From assembly GCA_012840345.1 (NCBI GenBank), contig DULO01000043.1:1-41892 (forward strand): a stretch of 41,892 bases of DNA, given 5' to 3'. Positions 1 to 7,107 of this stretch are shown here, one piece after another. This DNA is from Candidatus Fermentithermobacillaceae bacterium (GTDB lineage Bacteria > Bacillota > Sulfobacillia > Fermentithermobacillales > Fermentithermobacillaceae). The notes beneath the pieces are model-generated. The model searched no databases, was not told the DNA's origin, and saw only the letters and a list, made by a program, of their open reading frames with translations. Positions within the stretch are counted from its first letter, which is position 1; every line of letters starts with the position of its first letter. Both the position numbers and the translations under genes were made by a program.

Positions 1-118
1 CCTTGCCGCCAAAGAAGAGAGCAGTGAGTTGGTGTTGAGCCCGGGTTTTGACTCCAACGACATGGCGCAACTGATAGAGCTCTTAGGGAAGCTATTCTCG
101 TCCATCACGCGGAAGTAG
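1..118 (+). CDS. 3' end of an unidentified protein (partial)
   Basis: An open frame enters from the left edge in the phase starting at base 2 and ends at TAG 116-118, giving the last 38 residues of a protein. The tail reads LAAKEES at its beginning and ends SSITRK; it is a mixed, soluble-looking helix with no recognisable motif. Codon choice resembles the neighbouring genes, which supports real coding. The GTG start of the next gene lies 12 nt after the stop, so the two are probably co-transcribed. Too little is present to name the family. Confidence 0.55.
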   Translation, partial: LAAKEESSELVLSPGFDSNDMAQLIELLGKLFSSITRK

Positions 119-130
119 GGGGCAGGAGCA

Positions 131-658
131 GTGCTCTACGGGGAGAAGACCCGGCTTAGGCCGCCGGAAATGACCGATTTGGACAATATCATGGCATGGA
201 TCAACGACAGGGAAGTAACCCGGAACCTTGCCATCGGCTTCTGGCCGCTGTCGAGGAAAGCGGAGGAAGCCTGGCTGGCCAAGACAGTAGAGGGCAGCGA
301 TCCCCGAAACCGCGTCTTGGTCATAGAGGACTTGCAGGGTACCTATCTTGGCAGTATCGGCCTCCATGACATCGACATGAGGTCCGGCGTCGCCGAGGTC
401 GGGATCGTCATCGGACGCAAAGACTACTGGGGAAAGGGGTACGGTACCGACGCCCTTAGGACTCTGCTTCGGTTCGCTTTCGCTAACCTAAGGTTGAGAA
501 AGGTCTATCTCAAGGTTTTCGGCTCCAACGCCCGTGCCCAGAAGTCCTACGCCAAGCTGGGCTTCAAGGTGGCGGGACGGCTGAAGGAGCACGAACTCAA
601 GGAAGGCGAGTACGAAGACGTCATCTATATGGAGTTGTTTAGAGACGAGCTGAAATGA
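131..658 (+). CDS. GNAT family N-acetyltransferase (RimJ/RimL-like)
   Basis: A 175-residue protein with a GTG start and a G-rich ribosome binding site just upstream (about 118-122). The fold is the Acetyltransf_3/RimJ-RimL type of GNAT: an N-terminal strand LRPPEMTDLDNI, a central beta strand VAEVGIVIG, and the acetyl-CoA pyrophosphate-binding loop GKGYGTDA near residue 100. This is followed by the conserved helix and the C-terminal segment NARAQKSYAKLGF, which is typical of the family. Such enzymes move an acetyl group from acetyl-CoA to an amine, such as a protein N-terminus, an amino sugar or a polyamine. Nothing in the sequence fixes the substrate. It follows the partial upstream gene closely and precedes the photolyase-like gene by 45 nt. 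Confidence 0.85.
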   Translation: MLYGEKTRLRPPEMTDLDNIMAWINDREVTRNLAIGFWPLSRKAEEAWLAKTVEGSDPRNRVLVIEDLQGTYLGSIGLHDIDMRSGVAEVGIVIGRKDYWGKGYGTDALRTLLRFAFANLRLRKVYLKVFGSNARAQKSYAKLGFKVAGRLKEHELKEGEYEDVIYMELFRDELK

Positions 659-703
659 CGAAGCGGGGAACGCCGCTCCCGAAGTGGGGAACGCTAGTCT
701 TCG

Positions 704-1756
704 GTGATGCTCATGCCGTCGACCGGCCGGTTTGTGCCTCGCAGGGCGTATATCGAAGAAGCCGCTTTGTCATACCCGCTCGGCAGGTATATTGTTGAAA
801 GACTTAAGGACCTGGGCGTGCCAGCTCAGGTCCTTAAGCGTGGCGAAAGGCCGAAGGTGCCGGGCAAGAATCCCACCCAGGTCTATGAGGAAGCGAAACG
901 CACTTTGGTCGTGAGAGTGAGAAAGGACCGGGACTTCGCGACTTGCAAGCCGTCGGCTCACTATCAACTCCCGCTAGTCTCGAGCTGTCCCGGCCTCTGC
1001 GAATACTGTTACCTTCAGACCACTCTCGGCCCTAGGCCGTACGTGCGAGTATACGCCAACATCGAGGAGATCTTGGCCACCGCGAAGAGCCTGGTTCAAA
1101 CCCGGCTTCCCCAGGAGACCGTGTTTGAGGGCTCGGCAACTTCTGATCCCTTGGCAATCGAACACCTTACCGGTTCGCTGGCCAAAGCCATCGAGTTTTT
1201 TAGCGGCTTGGAAGGCAGCAGGTTTCGCTTTGTGACCAAGTTCAGCGGTGTCGAACCTATCCTGGGATTGAGTCACGGTCGGAGGACGACGGCGCGAGTC
1301 AGCGTCAACGCGGATTACGTCATCAGGACTTTCGAGCATAACACTTCTCCGTTGGAGGAGCGGCTCAGAGCGTTGAGCCTTCTCAGGGGGGCGGGATACC
1401 CTGTCGGAGTGATGATCGGTCCGGTCATAACGTTTGACGGCTGGGAAGACGGATACAGGGACCTGATGGAGCGTCTCAGGACTGCCTTGCAGTGTGAACC
1501 GTCTCTTGCGTCGGGCGTCCAGGCTGTTCCATTTGAGTTGATCACTCACCGCTTTACGGGAAGCGCGAAGAAAAACATACTCTCTGTGTTTCCGGGTACG
1601 AAGCTGCCGCTGGATGAAAACGACCGGAAGGTTAAGTTCGGCCAGTTCGGATACACCAAGTATGTTTACCCCGAGGAGAAGATGGACGCGATTCGGGAGT
1701 TTTTCCGGAAAGAGATCGATCGGATCCCCGGGGCATACGTTCACTACCTGGTCTAG
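704..1756 (+). CDS. splB: Spore photoproduct lyase family radical SAM protein
   Basis: A 350-residue radical SAM enzyme. The cluster motif CPGLCEYCYLQ gives Cys95, Cys99 and Cys102 for the [4Fe-4S]-SAM centre, followed by TTLGPRPYVRVY as in SplB. Other family hallmarks are VNADYVIRTFE, FELITHRFT and, near the end, FGQFGYTKYVYPEE. SplB reverts the UV lesion 5-thyminyl-5,6-dihydrothymine in germinating spores. One key difference: the conserved SplB stretch FEASCTSD, whose Cys donates the H atom that closes the repair cycle, reads FEGSATSD here, so Ala145 replaces that Cys. Start choice is uncertain among GTG 704, ATG 707 and ATG 713, because no well-spaced Shine-Dalgarno is visible. It may be a true lyase with altered chemistry or a divergent paralogue. 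Family confidence is high; exact activity is not certain. Confidence 0.85.
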   Translation: MMLMPSTGRFVPRRAYIEEAALSYPLGRYIVERLKDLGVPAQVLKRGERPKVPGKNPTQVYEEAKRTLVVRVRKDRDFATCKPSAHYQLPLVSSCPGLCEYCYLQTTLGPRPYVRVYANIEEILATAKSLVQTRLPQETVFEGSATSDPLAIEHLTGSLAKAIEFFSGLEGSRFRFVTKFSGVEPILGLSHGRRTTARVSVNADYVIRTFEHNTSPLEERLRALSLLRGAGYPVGVMIGPVITFDGWEDGYRDLMERLRTALQCEPSLASGVQAVPFELITHRFTGSAKKNILSVFPGTKLPLDENDRKVKFGQFGYTKYVYPEEKMDAIREFFRKEIDRIPGAYVHYLV

Positions 1757-1775
1757 TCTCAGTACTCAGAAGTTG

Positions 1776-1804
1776 TTGACTTCCCCCGCGTCGAAGCATA
1801 GAAT
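1776..1804 (+). promoter_or_regulatory. Sigma-A-type promoter for the candidate small RNA
   Basis: TTGACT (1776-1781) and TAGAAT (1799-1804) are separated by exactly 17 nt. Each hexamer differs from consensus at one position. The predicted transcript start, around 1811, coincides with the first base of the outer stem of the RNA fold downstream. It lies 20 nt after the stop of the photolyase-like gene. Confidence 0.65.
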
Positions 1805-1810
1805 CCGTAG

Positions 1811-1963
1811 GCGGAGGGCGGTTTCATGTCTGTCTACTATCTCATTACCCTGGAGTCGGTTCGCTAGACCGGCCTAAGCGGGTGCCAATATCGCGAACTA
1901 AGCCCAAGCGGGGCTGATGTTGGCGTTATTGAGATAGGATCAGCATGAAGCCGTTGTTTTTTT
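1811..1963 (+). ncRNA. Candidate small structured RNA, family not recognised
   Basis: About 150 nt between a strong promoter and a run of seven T (1957-1963). The sequence folds as a closed unit. The outer stem pairs CGGTTTCATG (1819-1828) with CATGAAGCCG (1944-1953) and extends by G-U pairs and by 1830-1832/1941-1943. The next stem is a perfect 8-bp CTATCTCA (1837-1844)/TGAGATAG (1930-1937). Inside is a three-way junction with hairpin GTCGGT/ACCGGC (1855-1873) and arm GCCAATATC (1884-1892)/GATGTTGGC (1916-1924), capped by AGCCC/GGGCT (1901-1915). The outer stem running directly into the U-tract also acts as a plausible intrinsic terminator. I compared it from memory with 6S, SRP, RNase P, tmRNA and common riboswitches and saw no match. 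It could be a trans-acting sRNA or a leader of the mutS2 gene 215 nt downstream. Confidence 0.55.
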
Positions 1964-2142
1964 GCTATCTAAGGCGACAGTATCCGGGGCTCAAGCCCAC
2001 GCACACGTAGCGGATTCCGCGTAGCACGGAAAGACAACAGCACCTCTGGTCTTATGGGGTATCGTCCGGCAAGAAGCCGGGTGCGCACCCTCTCCCGCGA
2101 AATCATGTCCGGGCCGGTCCAAAACCCGACGAGTTCCGCCGC
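1964..2142 (+). other. Structured non-coding stretch upstream of mutS2
   Basis: No convincing ORF. The segment carries consecutive dyads: GGGC/GCCC around TCAA (1987-1998), GCGG/CCGC (2010-2020), AAGAC/GTCTT with an inner CAG/CTG (2031-2053), CCGGC/GCCGG around AAGAA (2066-2080) and the perfect palindrome GGGTGCGCACCC (2079-2090). The last two overlap, so they could be mutually exclusive folds. This may be a 5' leader of mutS2 or a continuation of the upstream RNA. No known riboswitch core was recognised. Confidence 0.35.
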
Positions 2143-2178
2143 TTGACGTCATTTGTCACCACAAGGAGGGTTAACCAT

Positions 2179-4131
2179 TTGGACCAGGCAACCCTGGAAT
2201 TGCTCGAGTTTGACCGGATAAGGGAAGTATTGAAATCGTACTGCGTGAGCGGCCTAGGCAAAGACAAGTGCGACAAGCTGGTCCCCGAGACGGACGCCCG
2301 GCGCATAGTGCTTGCTTTGGCGGAGACTACCGAGTCTTTGATTATTGTGGGAGCCGGAGGCCAGCCTTTGCAGGGGCTTCACGACGTGCGTGAGGCGCTG
2401 TCCACCGCGGAGAAAGGCGCGGTCTTGTCTCCCAAGGACCTCCTTCGAATCGCCGATATGCTCAGGGGCGCGGCCAAGTTCAAGAAACTTATGCGCTCCA
2501 AGACCGAAGAGATGCCGCTGTTGTCCGCGTACTCGGAATCCATAGCGGATATGCCGGGACTTGCCGAAGCCATCGAGGCCTCCATCGAAGGAGACCAGGT
2601 GAGCGATCACGCCGATGACGAGCTACGGAAGGTCCGCCGGGAGATCAAGCAGACGGAAGCCAAGATAGAACAGCGTCTGCATTCCATCCTGAATTCGCTG
2701 TCCCCGCGCGACGCTGCCCAGGATGGTTTCGTTACCGTCAAGAACGGACGGTGGGTCATACCGGTGAAGGCATCTTCTCGCGGGAAGGTTCCCGGAACGG
2801 TTGTCGCGGCATCGTCCAGCGGTCAGACCGTGTTCATAGAGCCCGCCGCGGTGCAGCCGTTGATGGACCGGCTGGTTACCCTGCGCGCTCAAGAAGAGGA
2901 ATTAGTCTATCAGGTCCTGTGCGCGCTCACTGCTTTGGTTGTCGACAGGGTCACCGACATCCGGATCACCATGGAGGCTATGGCTACCTGCGACTTCATT
3001 TTCGCCAAAGGCCGCTACAGCATGGCTATCTCAGGGGTCGCGCCTGAGATCACCGTGAACGGGCCGCTGCGTCTGGAAGGTGCCCGCCACCCGCTCTTAG
3101 GTAGGGACGCGGTGCCCGTGGACATCAGGGTGGGAGACGGGTACAGAACGCTCCTGATCACTGGCCCCAATACGGGAGGAAAGACGGTTGTCTTGAAGAC
3201 TACGGGACTACTGGTCGCGATGGCTCAGTCCGGGCTTCATATCCCCGTCAAACCCGGCAGTACGATGCCCGTTTTCCAGGCGGTGTTCGCGGATATTGGC
3301 GACCGCCAGAGCCTAGAGCAATCCCTGAGCACCTTTTCTTCGCACATGAAGAACATCGCGGATATCCTCCGGAAGGCCGGGCAGGGTTCCCTGGTCCTGT
3401 TGGACGAGATCGGTACCGGTACGGATCCGAGGGAGGGGGCCGCCTTAGCCGCGGCAGTGTTGGATTTCCTGTACAGGAAGGGCTGCGTCACCCTGGCGAC
3501 AACACACTACGGAGATCTAAAGGCATACTCCGAAGGGCATCCCGGTTTTGTAAACGGATCCATGGAGTTCGATGAGGAGACTCTGAAGCCTCTCTATAAG
3601 CTGGTCATAGGCCAACCGGGGCAAAGCCAGGGGCTGATTATAGCCAAGAGGCTGGGGCTTATGGAAGAAGAGGTGCAAGCCGCTGAAGACTACGTTAGAT
3701 CGATGTCAGGGGGAGATATACCGCGAGAAGCCGCTCCTAAGCCTAGCGCGCCGCCAAGCCCGCCAAAGGCAGAGGTAGTCAGGCTGGCGCTTCCGACCGG
3801 CACGGCGTCCGAACCGGTTCCCGAAATCCCGAGGGAGAAGACTTTCTTGGTTGGGGATTCTGTCTTCGTCCGTACCGTCAAGGAGCGCGGCATTGTCGCC
3901 AAGGAACCTGACGAACGAGGCAACGTGATTGTCCTTGTGAGAGGCAGGCGGATCTCAGTTCACAGGAAGAGGCTCAAGCTTCTGGTGAAGAGGGAGGACC
4001 TCTACCCGGGTGAGGATTACGACCTGAACATCGTCCTTATGTCCAAGAAAGACCGGAAGCTCATGAAGACGATGAGCAAGAGACACACCGACGAGGTACG
4101 GGTGATCGAACCTGACCCCGAACCGCGGTAA
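2179..4131 (+). CDS. mutS2: MutS2-type DNA-binding ATPase lacking the Smr domain
   Basis: The start is TTG 2179, not the TTG 36 nt upstream, because AAGGAGGG (2163-2170) sits 8 nt before it and the resulting N-terminus (MDQATLELLEFDRI) aligns with MutS2 starts. The product has 650 residues. It shows the MutS core/lever and clamp helices, Walker A GPNTGGKT (about 329-336), the ABC-type signature region around QSLSTFSSHM and Walker B LVLLDEIGTG (about 405-414). MutS2 proteins suppress homologous recombination and/or act on collided ribosomes, usually with a C-terminal Smr endonuclease domain. Here the protein is over 100 residues shorter than typical MutS2 and ends after a KOW/SH3-like linker with VRVIEPDPEPR. 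No Smr motif (DLRG or HGxG) is present, so nuclease function is probably lost or supplied by another protein. The gene is followed by a strong terminator. Confidence 0.9.
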   Translation: MDQATLELLEFDRIREVLKSYCVSGLGKDKCDKLVPETDARRIVLALAETTESLIIVGAGGQPLQGLHDVREALSTAEKGAVLSPKDLLRIADMLRGAAKFKKLMRSKTEEMPLLSAYSESIADMPGLAEAIEASIEGDQVSDHADDELRKVRREIKQTEAKIEQRLHSILNSLSPRDAAQDGFVTVKNGRWVIPVKASSRGKVPGTVVAASSSGQTVFIEPAAVQPLMDRLVTLRAQEEELVYQVLCALTALVVDRVTDIRITMEAMATCDFIFAKGRYSMAISGVAPEITVNGPLRLEGARHPLLGRDAVPVDIRVGDGYRTLLITGPNTGGKTVVLKTTGLLVAMAQSGLHIPVKPGSTMPVFQAVFADIGDRQSLEQSLSTFSSHMKNIADILRKAGQGSLVLLDEIGTGTDPREGAALAAAVLDFLYRKGCVTLATTHYGDLKAYSEGHPGFVNGSMEFDEETLKPLYKLVIGQPGQSQGLIIAKRLGLMEEEVQAAEDYVRSMSGGDIPREAAPKPSAPPSPPKAEVVRLALPTGTASEPVPEIPREKTFLVGDSVFVRTVKERGIVAKEPDERGNVIVLVRGRRISVHRKRLKLLVKREDLYPGEDYDLNIVLMSKKDRKLMKTMSKRHTDEVRVIEPDPEPR

Positions 4132-4203
4132 GAAGCGAGAGAGTTAGAGAGCATGGAGGAAGAAGCCGGGCTGTACGGAGCGAGGCTGTAGGAACACGAG
4201 AAA

Positions 4204-4230
4204 CCGCCGCGAATTTGTCGCGGCGGTTTT
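4204..4230 (+). terminator. Intrinsic terminator after mutS2
   Basis: A perfect 9-bp stem CCGCCGCGA (4204-4212)/TCGCGGCGG (4218-4226) with loop ATTTG, then TTTT. It lies 72 nt after the mutS2 stop. The opposite strand reads TTTC after the stem, so it may also stop transcription from the convergent rubrerythrin gene. A second GC-rich stem, CGGCCCG/CGGGCCG (4244-4265), lies between them without a T-run. Confidence 0.85.
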
Positions 4231-4290
4231 CCTCATCTGTTCTCGGCCCGGTATCTCTCGGGCCGTCTGCTATCTCCGGTTTTGCCGGTC

Positions 4291-4824
4291 TTAGTAATTC
4301 TCAGGACTCGGCTCGTAGAAGGACTGCGGATGGAGGCAGGCCGGGCAAACCTTCGGGGCCTCTGTGCCGACGTGGATGTAGCCGCAGTTACGGCAGTGCC
4401 ACTTAATCGGTTCGGGGCGGCAGAAAACTGACTTGTCACAGACCCTGGCCAAGAGCTTGCGGTAACGCTCCTCGTGGGCGGCCTCTACTTCGGCTACTTC
4501 CTCAAACTGCTTCGCGATCTGCTCGAAGCCTTCCTCGCGGGCGACCTCAGCAAACTTCTTGTACATGACGGTCCATTCGTAGTTCTCGCCGGCCGCCGCG
4601 TCTTCAAGGTTCTTCTTGGTGTCTCCGATGAGACCGAGCGCGCGGGCCCAGAGCTTGGCGTGCTCCTTCTCGTTGTCCGCCGTCTCCTGGAAAATAGCAG
4701 CTATCTGCTCGAATCCCTCTTTCTTAGCTTGGCTGGCGAAGTAGGTATATTTGCTTCTGGCCTGGGATTCGCCGGCAAACGCTTCCAACAGGTTCTTTTC
4801 GGTCTGAGTTCCTTTTAAGTTCAT
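4291..4824 (-). CDS. rbr: Rubrerythrin
   Basis: A 177-residue protein. ATG 4824 is preferred over the upstream in-frame start, since GGGAGGTG lies a few bases before it and the N-terminus [16 protein letters not shown] is the family's usual beginning. The ferritin-like four-helix domain supplies di-iron ligands: Glu19 in AGES, E52xxH55 (NEKEHAK) and E114xxH117 ([10 protein letters not shown]). A C-terminal rubredoxin domain carries Cys144/Cys147 (CRNC) and Cys160/Cys163 (CPAC). Rubrerythrin is a cytoplasmic NADH-peroxidase component of anaerobes that reduces hydrogen peroxide, taking electrons from rubredoxin or flavin reductases. It is monocistronic, divergent from glpX and convergent with mutS2. 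Confidence 0.97.
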   Translation of the reverse strand: MNLKGTQTEKNLLEAFAGESQARSKYTYFASQAKKEGFEQIAAIFQETADNEKEHAKLWARALGLIGDTKKNLEDAAAGENYEWTVMYKKFAEVAREEGFEQIAKQFEEVAEVEAAHEERYRKLLARVCDKSVFCRPEPIKWHCRNCGYIHVGTEAPKVCPACLHPQSFYEPSPENY

Positions 4825-4891
4825 TTCCGCACCTCCCGTAGTTCTGCGAGAGCGCGAGGACATCCGCGCCCGTAACTTGTCTCTTCACCAA

Positions 4892-4920
4892 AACTTAACA
4901 GTATGTGCGCCGGATGGCAA
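4892..4920 (-). promoter_or_regulatory. Possible rubrerythrin promoter
   Basis: On the minus strand TTGCCA (4920-4915) and TAAGTT (4897-4892) are spaced by 17 nt, upstream of the rubrerythrin start at 4824. The match is moderate. No PerR-like box was clearly recognisable. Confidence 0.35.
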
Positions 4921-4931
4921 GCGTCGAAGCG

Positions 4932-4969
4932 TGTAAAAGCGTGTCCCGAATGTAAGAGCATGTCCCAAT
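4932..4969. repeat. Two-copy 19-bp tandem repeat in the rbr/glpX divergent region
   Basis: TGTAAAAGCGTGTCCCGAA (4932-4950) is followed directly by TGTAAGAGCATGTCCCAAT (4951-4969), 16 of 19 positions identical. The copies lie just upstream of the rubrerythrin promoter and about 125-160 bp before glpX. A 19-bp period places both copies on nearly the same DNA face, as expected for tandem regulator sites, but no regulator is identified. Confidence 0.5.
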
Positions 4970-5092
4970 CGTCTTAGAATTTTCCCCCACGATGGTTCCG
5001 CTAGTGGTACGATTGAATCACGACTCAAAAGTCATGGCTGGGAATAGCGGTATACAGAGACTAACCAATGACGATGAGGTGCGAGACAAGGG

Positions 5093-6076
5093 ATGAGGAT
5101 AGAGATCGAGAGGGAACTGGCGCTTGAGTTTGTCAGGGTGACAGAGGCGGCGGCCTTGGCTTGCGGACGACTCATGGGCACCGGCGACAAGGACGGGTGC
5201 GATGCCGCGGCCGTTAAGGCAATGCGCACCGCCCTTAGCACTGTGGAGATCAACGGGACCATTGTAATCGGCGAAGGGGAAATGGACGAAGCTCCCATGC
5301 TGTACATAGGCGAAACCGTCGGCACCGGCAGGGGTCCCGCGGTTGATGTCGCCGTCGATCCTTTGGAAGGGACAAACGTCCTCGCCAAAGGTCTCACACG
5401 GGCCCTCTCGGTCCTGGCCGTGGCCGAAGAAGGCTGTCTCTTGCACGCTCCGGATATGTATATGGATAAGCTGGCGGTTGGACCTGCCGCGAGAGGGAGG
5501 ATCGACATAGACGCTCCCATCAGCTACAACCTCCGTGAGGTCGCCAGGGGACTCAACAGGAACGTCGAGGACTTGGTTGTGGTAATCTTGGATAGGCCGA
5601 GGAACGAGAAACTCATCAACGAAGTCCGTAGGGCCGGCGCCCGGATCAAGTTGATACCCGACGGTGACCTGTCTCCGGCGGTGGCCGTCGCTTTTGAGGA
5701 TTCGGGCGTTGATGTTCTGGCGGGGATAGGCGGCGCTCCTGAAGGGGTCCTGGCCGCCGCGGCTCTTAGGTGTGTCGGCGGCGAGATGCAAGCCAGACTC
5801 TGGCCGACTTCCGAAGCTGAAGCCGAGCGCGCGAAAAAGATGGGGATCAAGGACGTGCGCCAGAAGCTGGTCATGGATGACCTTGTGAGGAACGACGATG
5901 TTGTGTTCGCCGCGACCGGGGTGACAGACGGGGAACTCCTAAAAGGAGTGTACTACTCAGGTCATACCGCCCGGACTCACTCTCTGGTTATGCGGGGCAC
6001 CACGGGCACGGTAAGGTTCATCGAAGCCCTGCACCGGCTGGACAGGAAACCCGAATTGGTTAAGAAAGGACGATAA
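5093..6076 (+). CDS. glpX: Class II fructose-1,6-bisphosphatase
   Basis: A 327-residue GlpX protein. It converts fructose 1,6-bisphosphate to fructose 6-phosphate in gluconeogenesis with Mn2+ or Mg2+. Visible signatures are the N-terminal [14 protein letters not shown], the metal-binding [11 protein letters not shown] (about 60-70) and [11 protein letters not shown] (Asp85, Asp89, Glu92), then the substrate region [17 protein letters not shown] and the C-terminal RTHSLVMRG. Length fits the family (about 320-340). The ATG is preceded by an AAGGG that is too close and a GAGG that is rather far, so translation initiation is not typical. The MBL-fold gene begins 13 nt downstream, so the two form an operon. 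pckG nearby makes a gluconeogenic theme, which is inference from context. Confidence 0.96.
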   Translation: MRIEIERELALEFVRVTEAAALACGRLMGTGDKDGCDAAAVKAMRTALSTVEINGTIVIGEGEMDEAPMLYIGETVGTGRGPAVDVAVDPLEGTNVLAKGLTRALSVLAVAEEGCLLHAPDMYMDKLAVGPAARGRIDIDAPISYNLREVARGLNRNVEDLVVVILDRPRNEKLINEVRRAGARIKLIPDGDLSPAVAVAFEDSGVDVLAGIGGAPEGVLAAAALRCVGGEMQARLWPTSEAEAERAKKMGIKDVRQKLVMDDLVRNDDVVFAATGVTDGELLKGVYYSGHTARTHSLVMRGTTGTVRFIEALHRLDRKPELVKKGR

Positions 6077-6089
6077 AGGCGGTATAGAA

Positions 6090-6953
6090 ATGGAAGGGAC
6101 GCTCAAAGAGCTAGGAGGCGGGCTATACACCTATACCCGGCCGCTGACAGGCTACGGCGGATCGGTGAACGGGTCGCTATTGGTGCTTCCGGGCGAAGCG
6201 CTCGTAGTGGATACGTTGTGCTCCCCGAAGGACATGGACGAATTCGCGGCTTTGATTGGGTCACGGGCGACTACAGTAGTGTACACCCACGCCGACTGGG
6301 ACCACTGCTTGGGTACCGGGGGATTGAAGCCCGAGAGGGTAATAGCCCACGAACTCACGGCACAAAGACTGACCGAAGAGGGGCAGAGTACGCTGGACGA
6401 TCTCACTCTCAAGAATCCCGAACTGGTCTCAGGGGCGTCAGTGGTACTGCCCGATACGACTTTCCGGGATACCTTCACGATCCCTCTTTCTGGATGTCTT
6501 GACGGTGAACCCGGGGAAGACGGCTCCCTAACAGCCGAGCTCATACATATGCCGGGTCACACCGGTGATTCGTGCGTCTGCTGGATTCCCAAACTCGGTG
6601 TCCTTATTGCCGGCGACGCGGTGGAAGACCCGTTCCCCTCAGTGACTTTGGCCACCAACATCGGGCTTTGGGCCGATAAACTGGAAGAACTGGGGAAAAC
6701 CGTGTCGTTGGTTATCCCGGGCCACGGGAACGTTTCGGGGCCTCAGCTGATCGCAGAAAACGTCCGCTACCTGAGGGGTCTCATGGGGGCAGCGCGGCGC
6801 AACACTCCGCATCCGTGGCTCACTCCGGACGTCTCACTGGAAACCTTGGACCCCGGCGCCGCTAAGAGGATTTCGAGGATGTCTAGGAGCGATCAGGCTT
6901 TCTACAAAGATGTGCATGAGGAGAACGTCCGGCGGGTGCTGTCTGTGTTGTAG
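6090..6953 (+). CDS. MBL-fold metallo-hydrolase
   Basis: A 287-residue metallo-beta-lactamase-fold protein. The metal motif reads HADWDH (67-72), where the usual HxHxDH has Asp in place of the second His. Further ligands are His157 in PGHTGDS, Asp176 in IAGDAVED and His212 in IPGHG. These enzymes hydrolyse thioesters, lactones, phosphodiesters or similar; no substrate can be assigned here. It lies 13 nt after glpX and is probably co-transcribed. A strong bidirectional terminator follows. No signal peptide is visible, so it should be cytoplasmic. Confidence 0.88.
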   Translation: MEGTLKELGGGLYTYTRPLTGYGGSVNGSLLVLPGEALVVDTLCSPKDMDEFAALIGSRATTVVYTHADWDHCLGTGGLKPERVIAHELTAQRLTEEGQSTLDDLTLKNPELVSGASVVLPDTTFRDTFTIPLSGCLDGEPGEDGSLTAELIHMPGHTGDSCVCWIPKLGVLIAGDAVEDPFPSVTLATNIGLWADKLEELGKTVSLVIPGHGNVSGPQLIAENVRYLRGLMGAARRNTPHPWLTPDVSLETLDPGAAKRISRMSRSDQAFYKDVHEENVRRVLSVL

Positions 6954-7074
6954 GAAACCCGGACACTGCACCAGATGATGTCTTGACGGCGTATTGCCGG
7001 TGCCCGCTAGTGCCTCGCCGGTGCCTCGCGGGTGGGGTGCGGGGCGAAGGCGGGGACCGCTCAACAAATGACGA

Positions 7075-7105
7075 CGGACCGGACGGCAAAGCCTCCGGTC
7101 CGTTT
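7075..7105. terminator. Bidirectional terminator between the MBL gene and the nitroreductase
   Basis: CGGACCGGA (7075-7083) pairs with TCCGGTCCG (7094-7102), and after one bulged C the stem continues GGC/GCC around an AAA loop. That gives about 12 bp. TTT follows on the plus strand. It lies between two convergent genes. Confidence 0.8.
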
Positions 7106-7107
7106 CC

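Noticed and set aside
974-1744. 256-codon minus-strand ORF opposite the photolyase-like gene
   Set aside because: It is antisense to a clear radical SAM gene and is explained by codon bias of the true gene.
1811-1963. Possible 6S RNA, SRP RNA, RNase P RNA, tmRNA or tRNA
   Set aside because: The conserved SRP GGAAGG/AGCAGCC loop, the RNase P P4 strings and a tmRNA tRNA-like end are absent, and the fold is a three-way junction rather than the long bulged hairpin of 6S. The TTCG loop at 1861 resembles a T-arm, but no acceptor or anticodon arm fits.
1995-2035. Resemblance to a c-di-GMP (GEMM) riboswitch (CACGCACA)
   Set aside because: Only the short CACGCACA word matches; the downstream GGCAAACC and the second conserved arm are missing.
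5018-5791. 257-codon minus-strand ORF opposite glpX
   Set aside because: It lies entirely antisense to glpX, is low in recognisable features and has no independent start signals.
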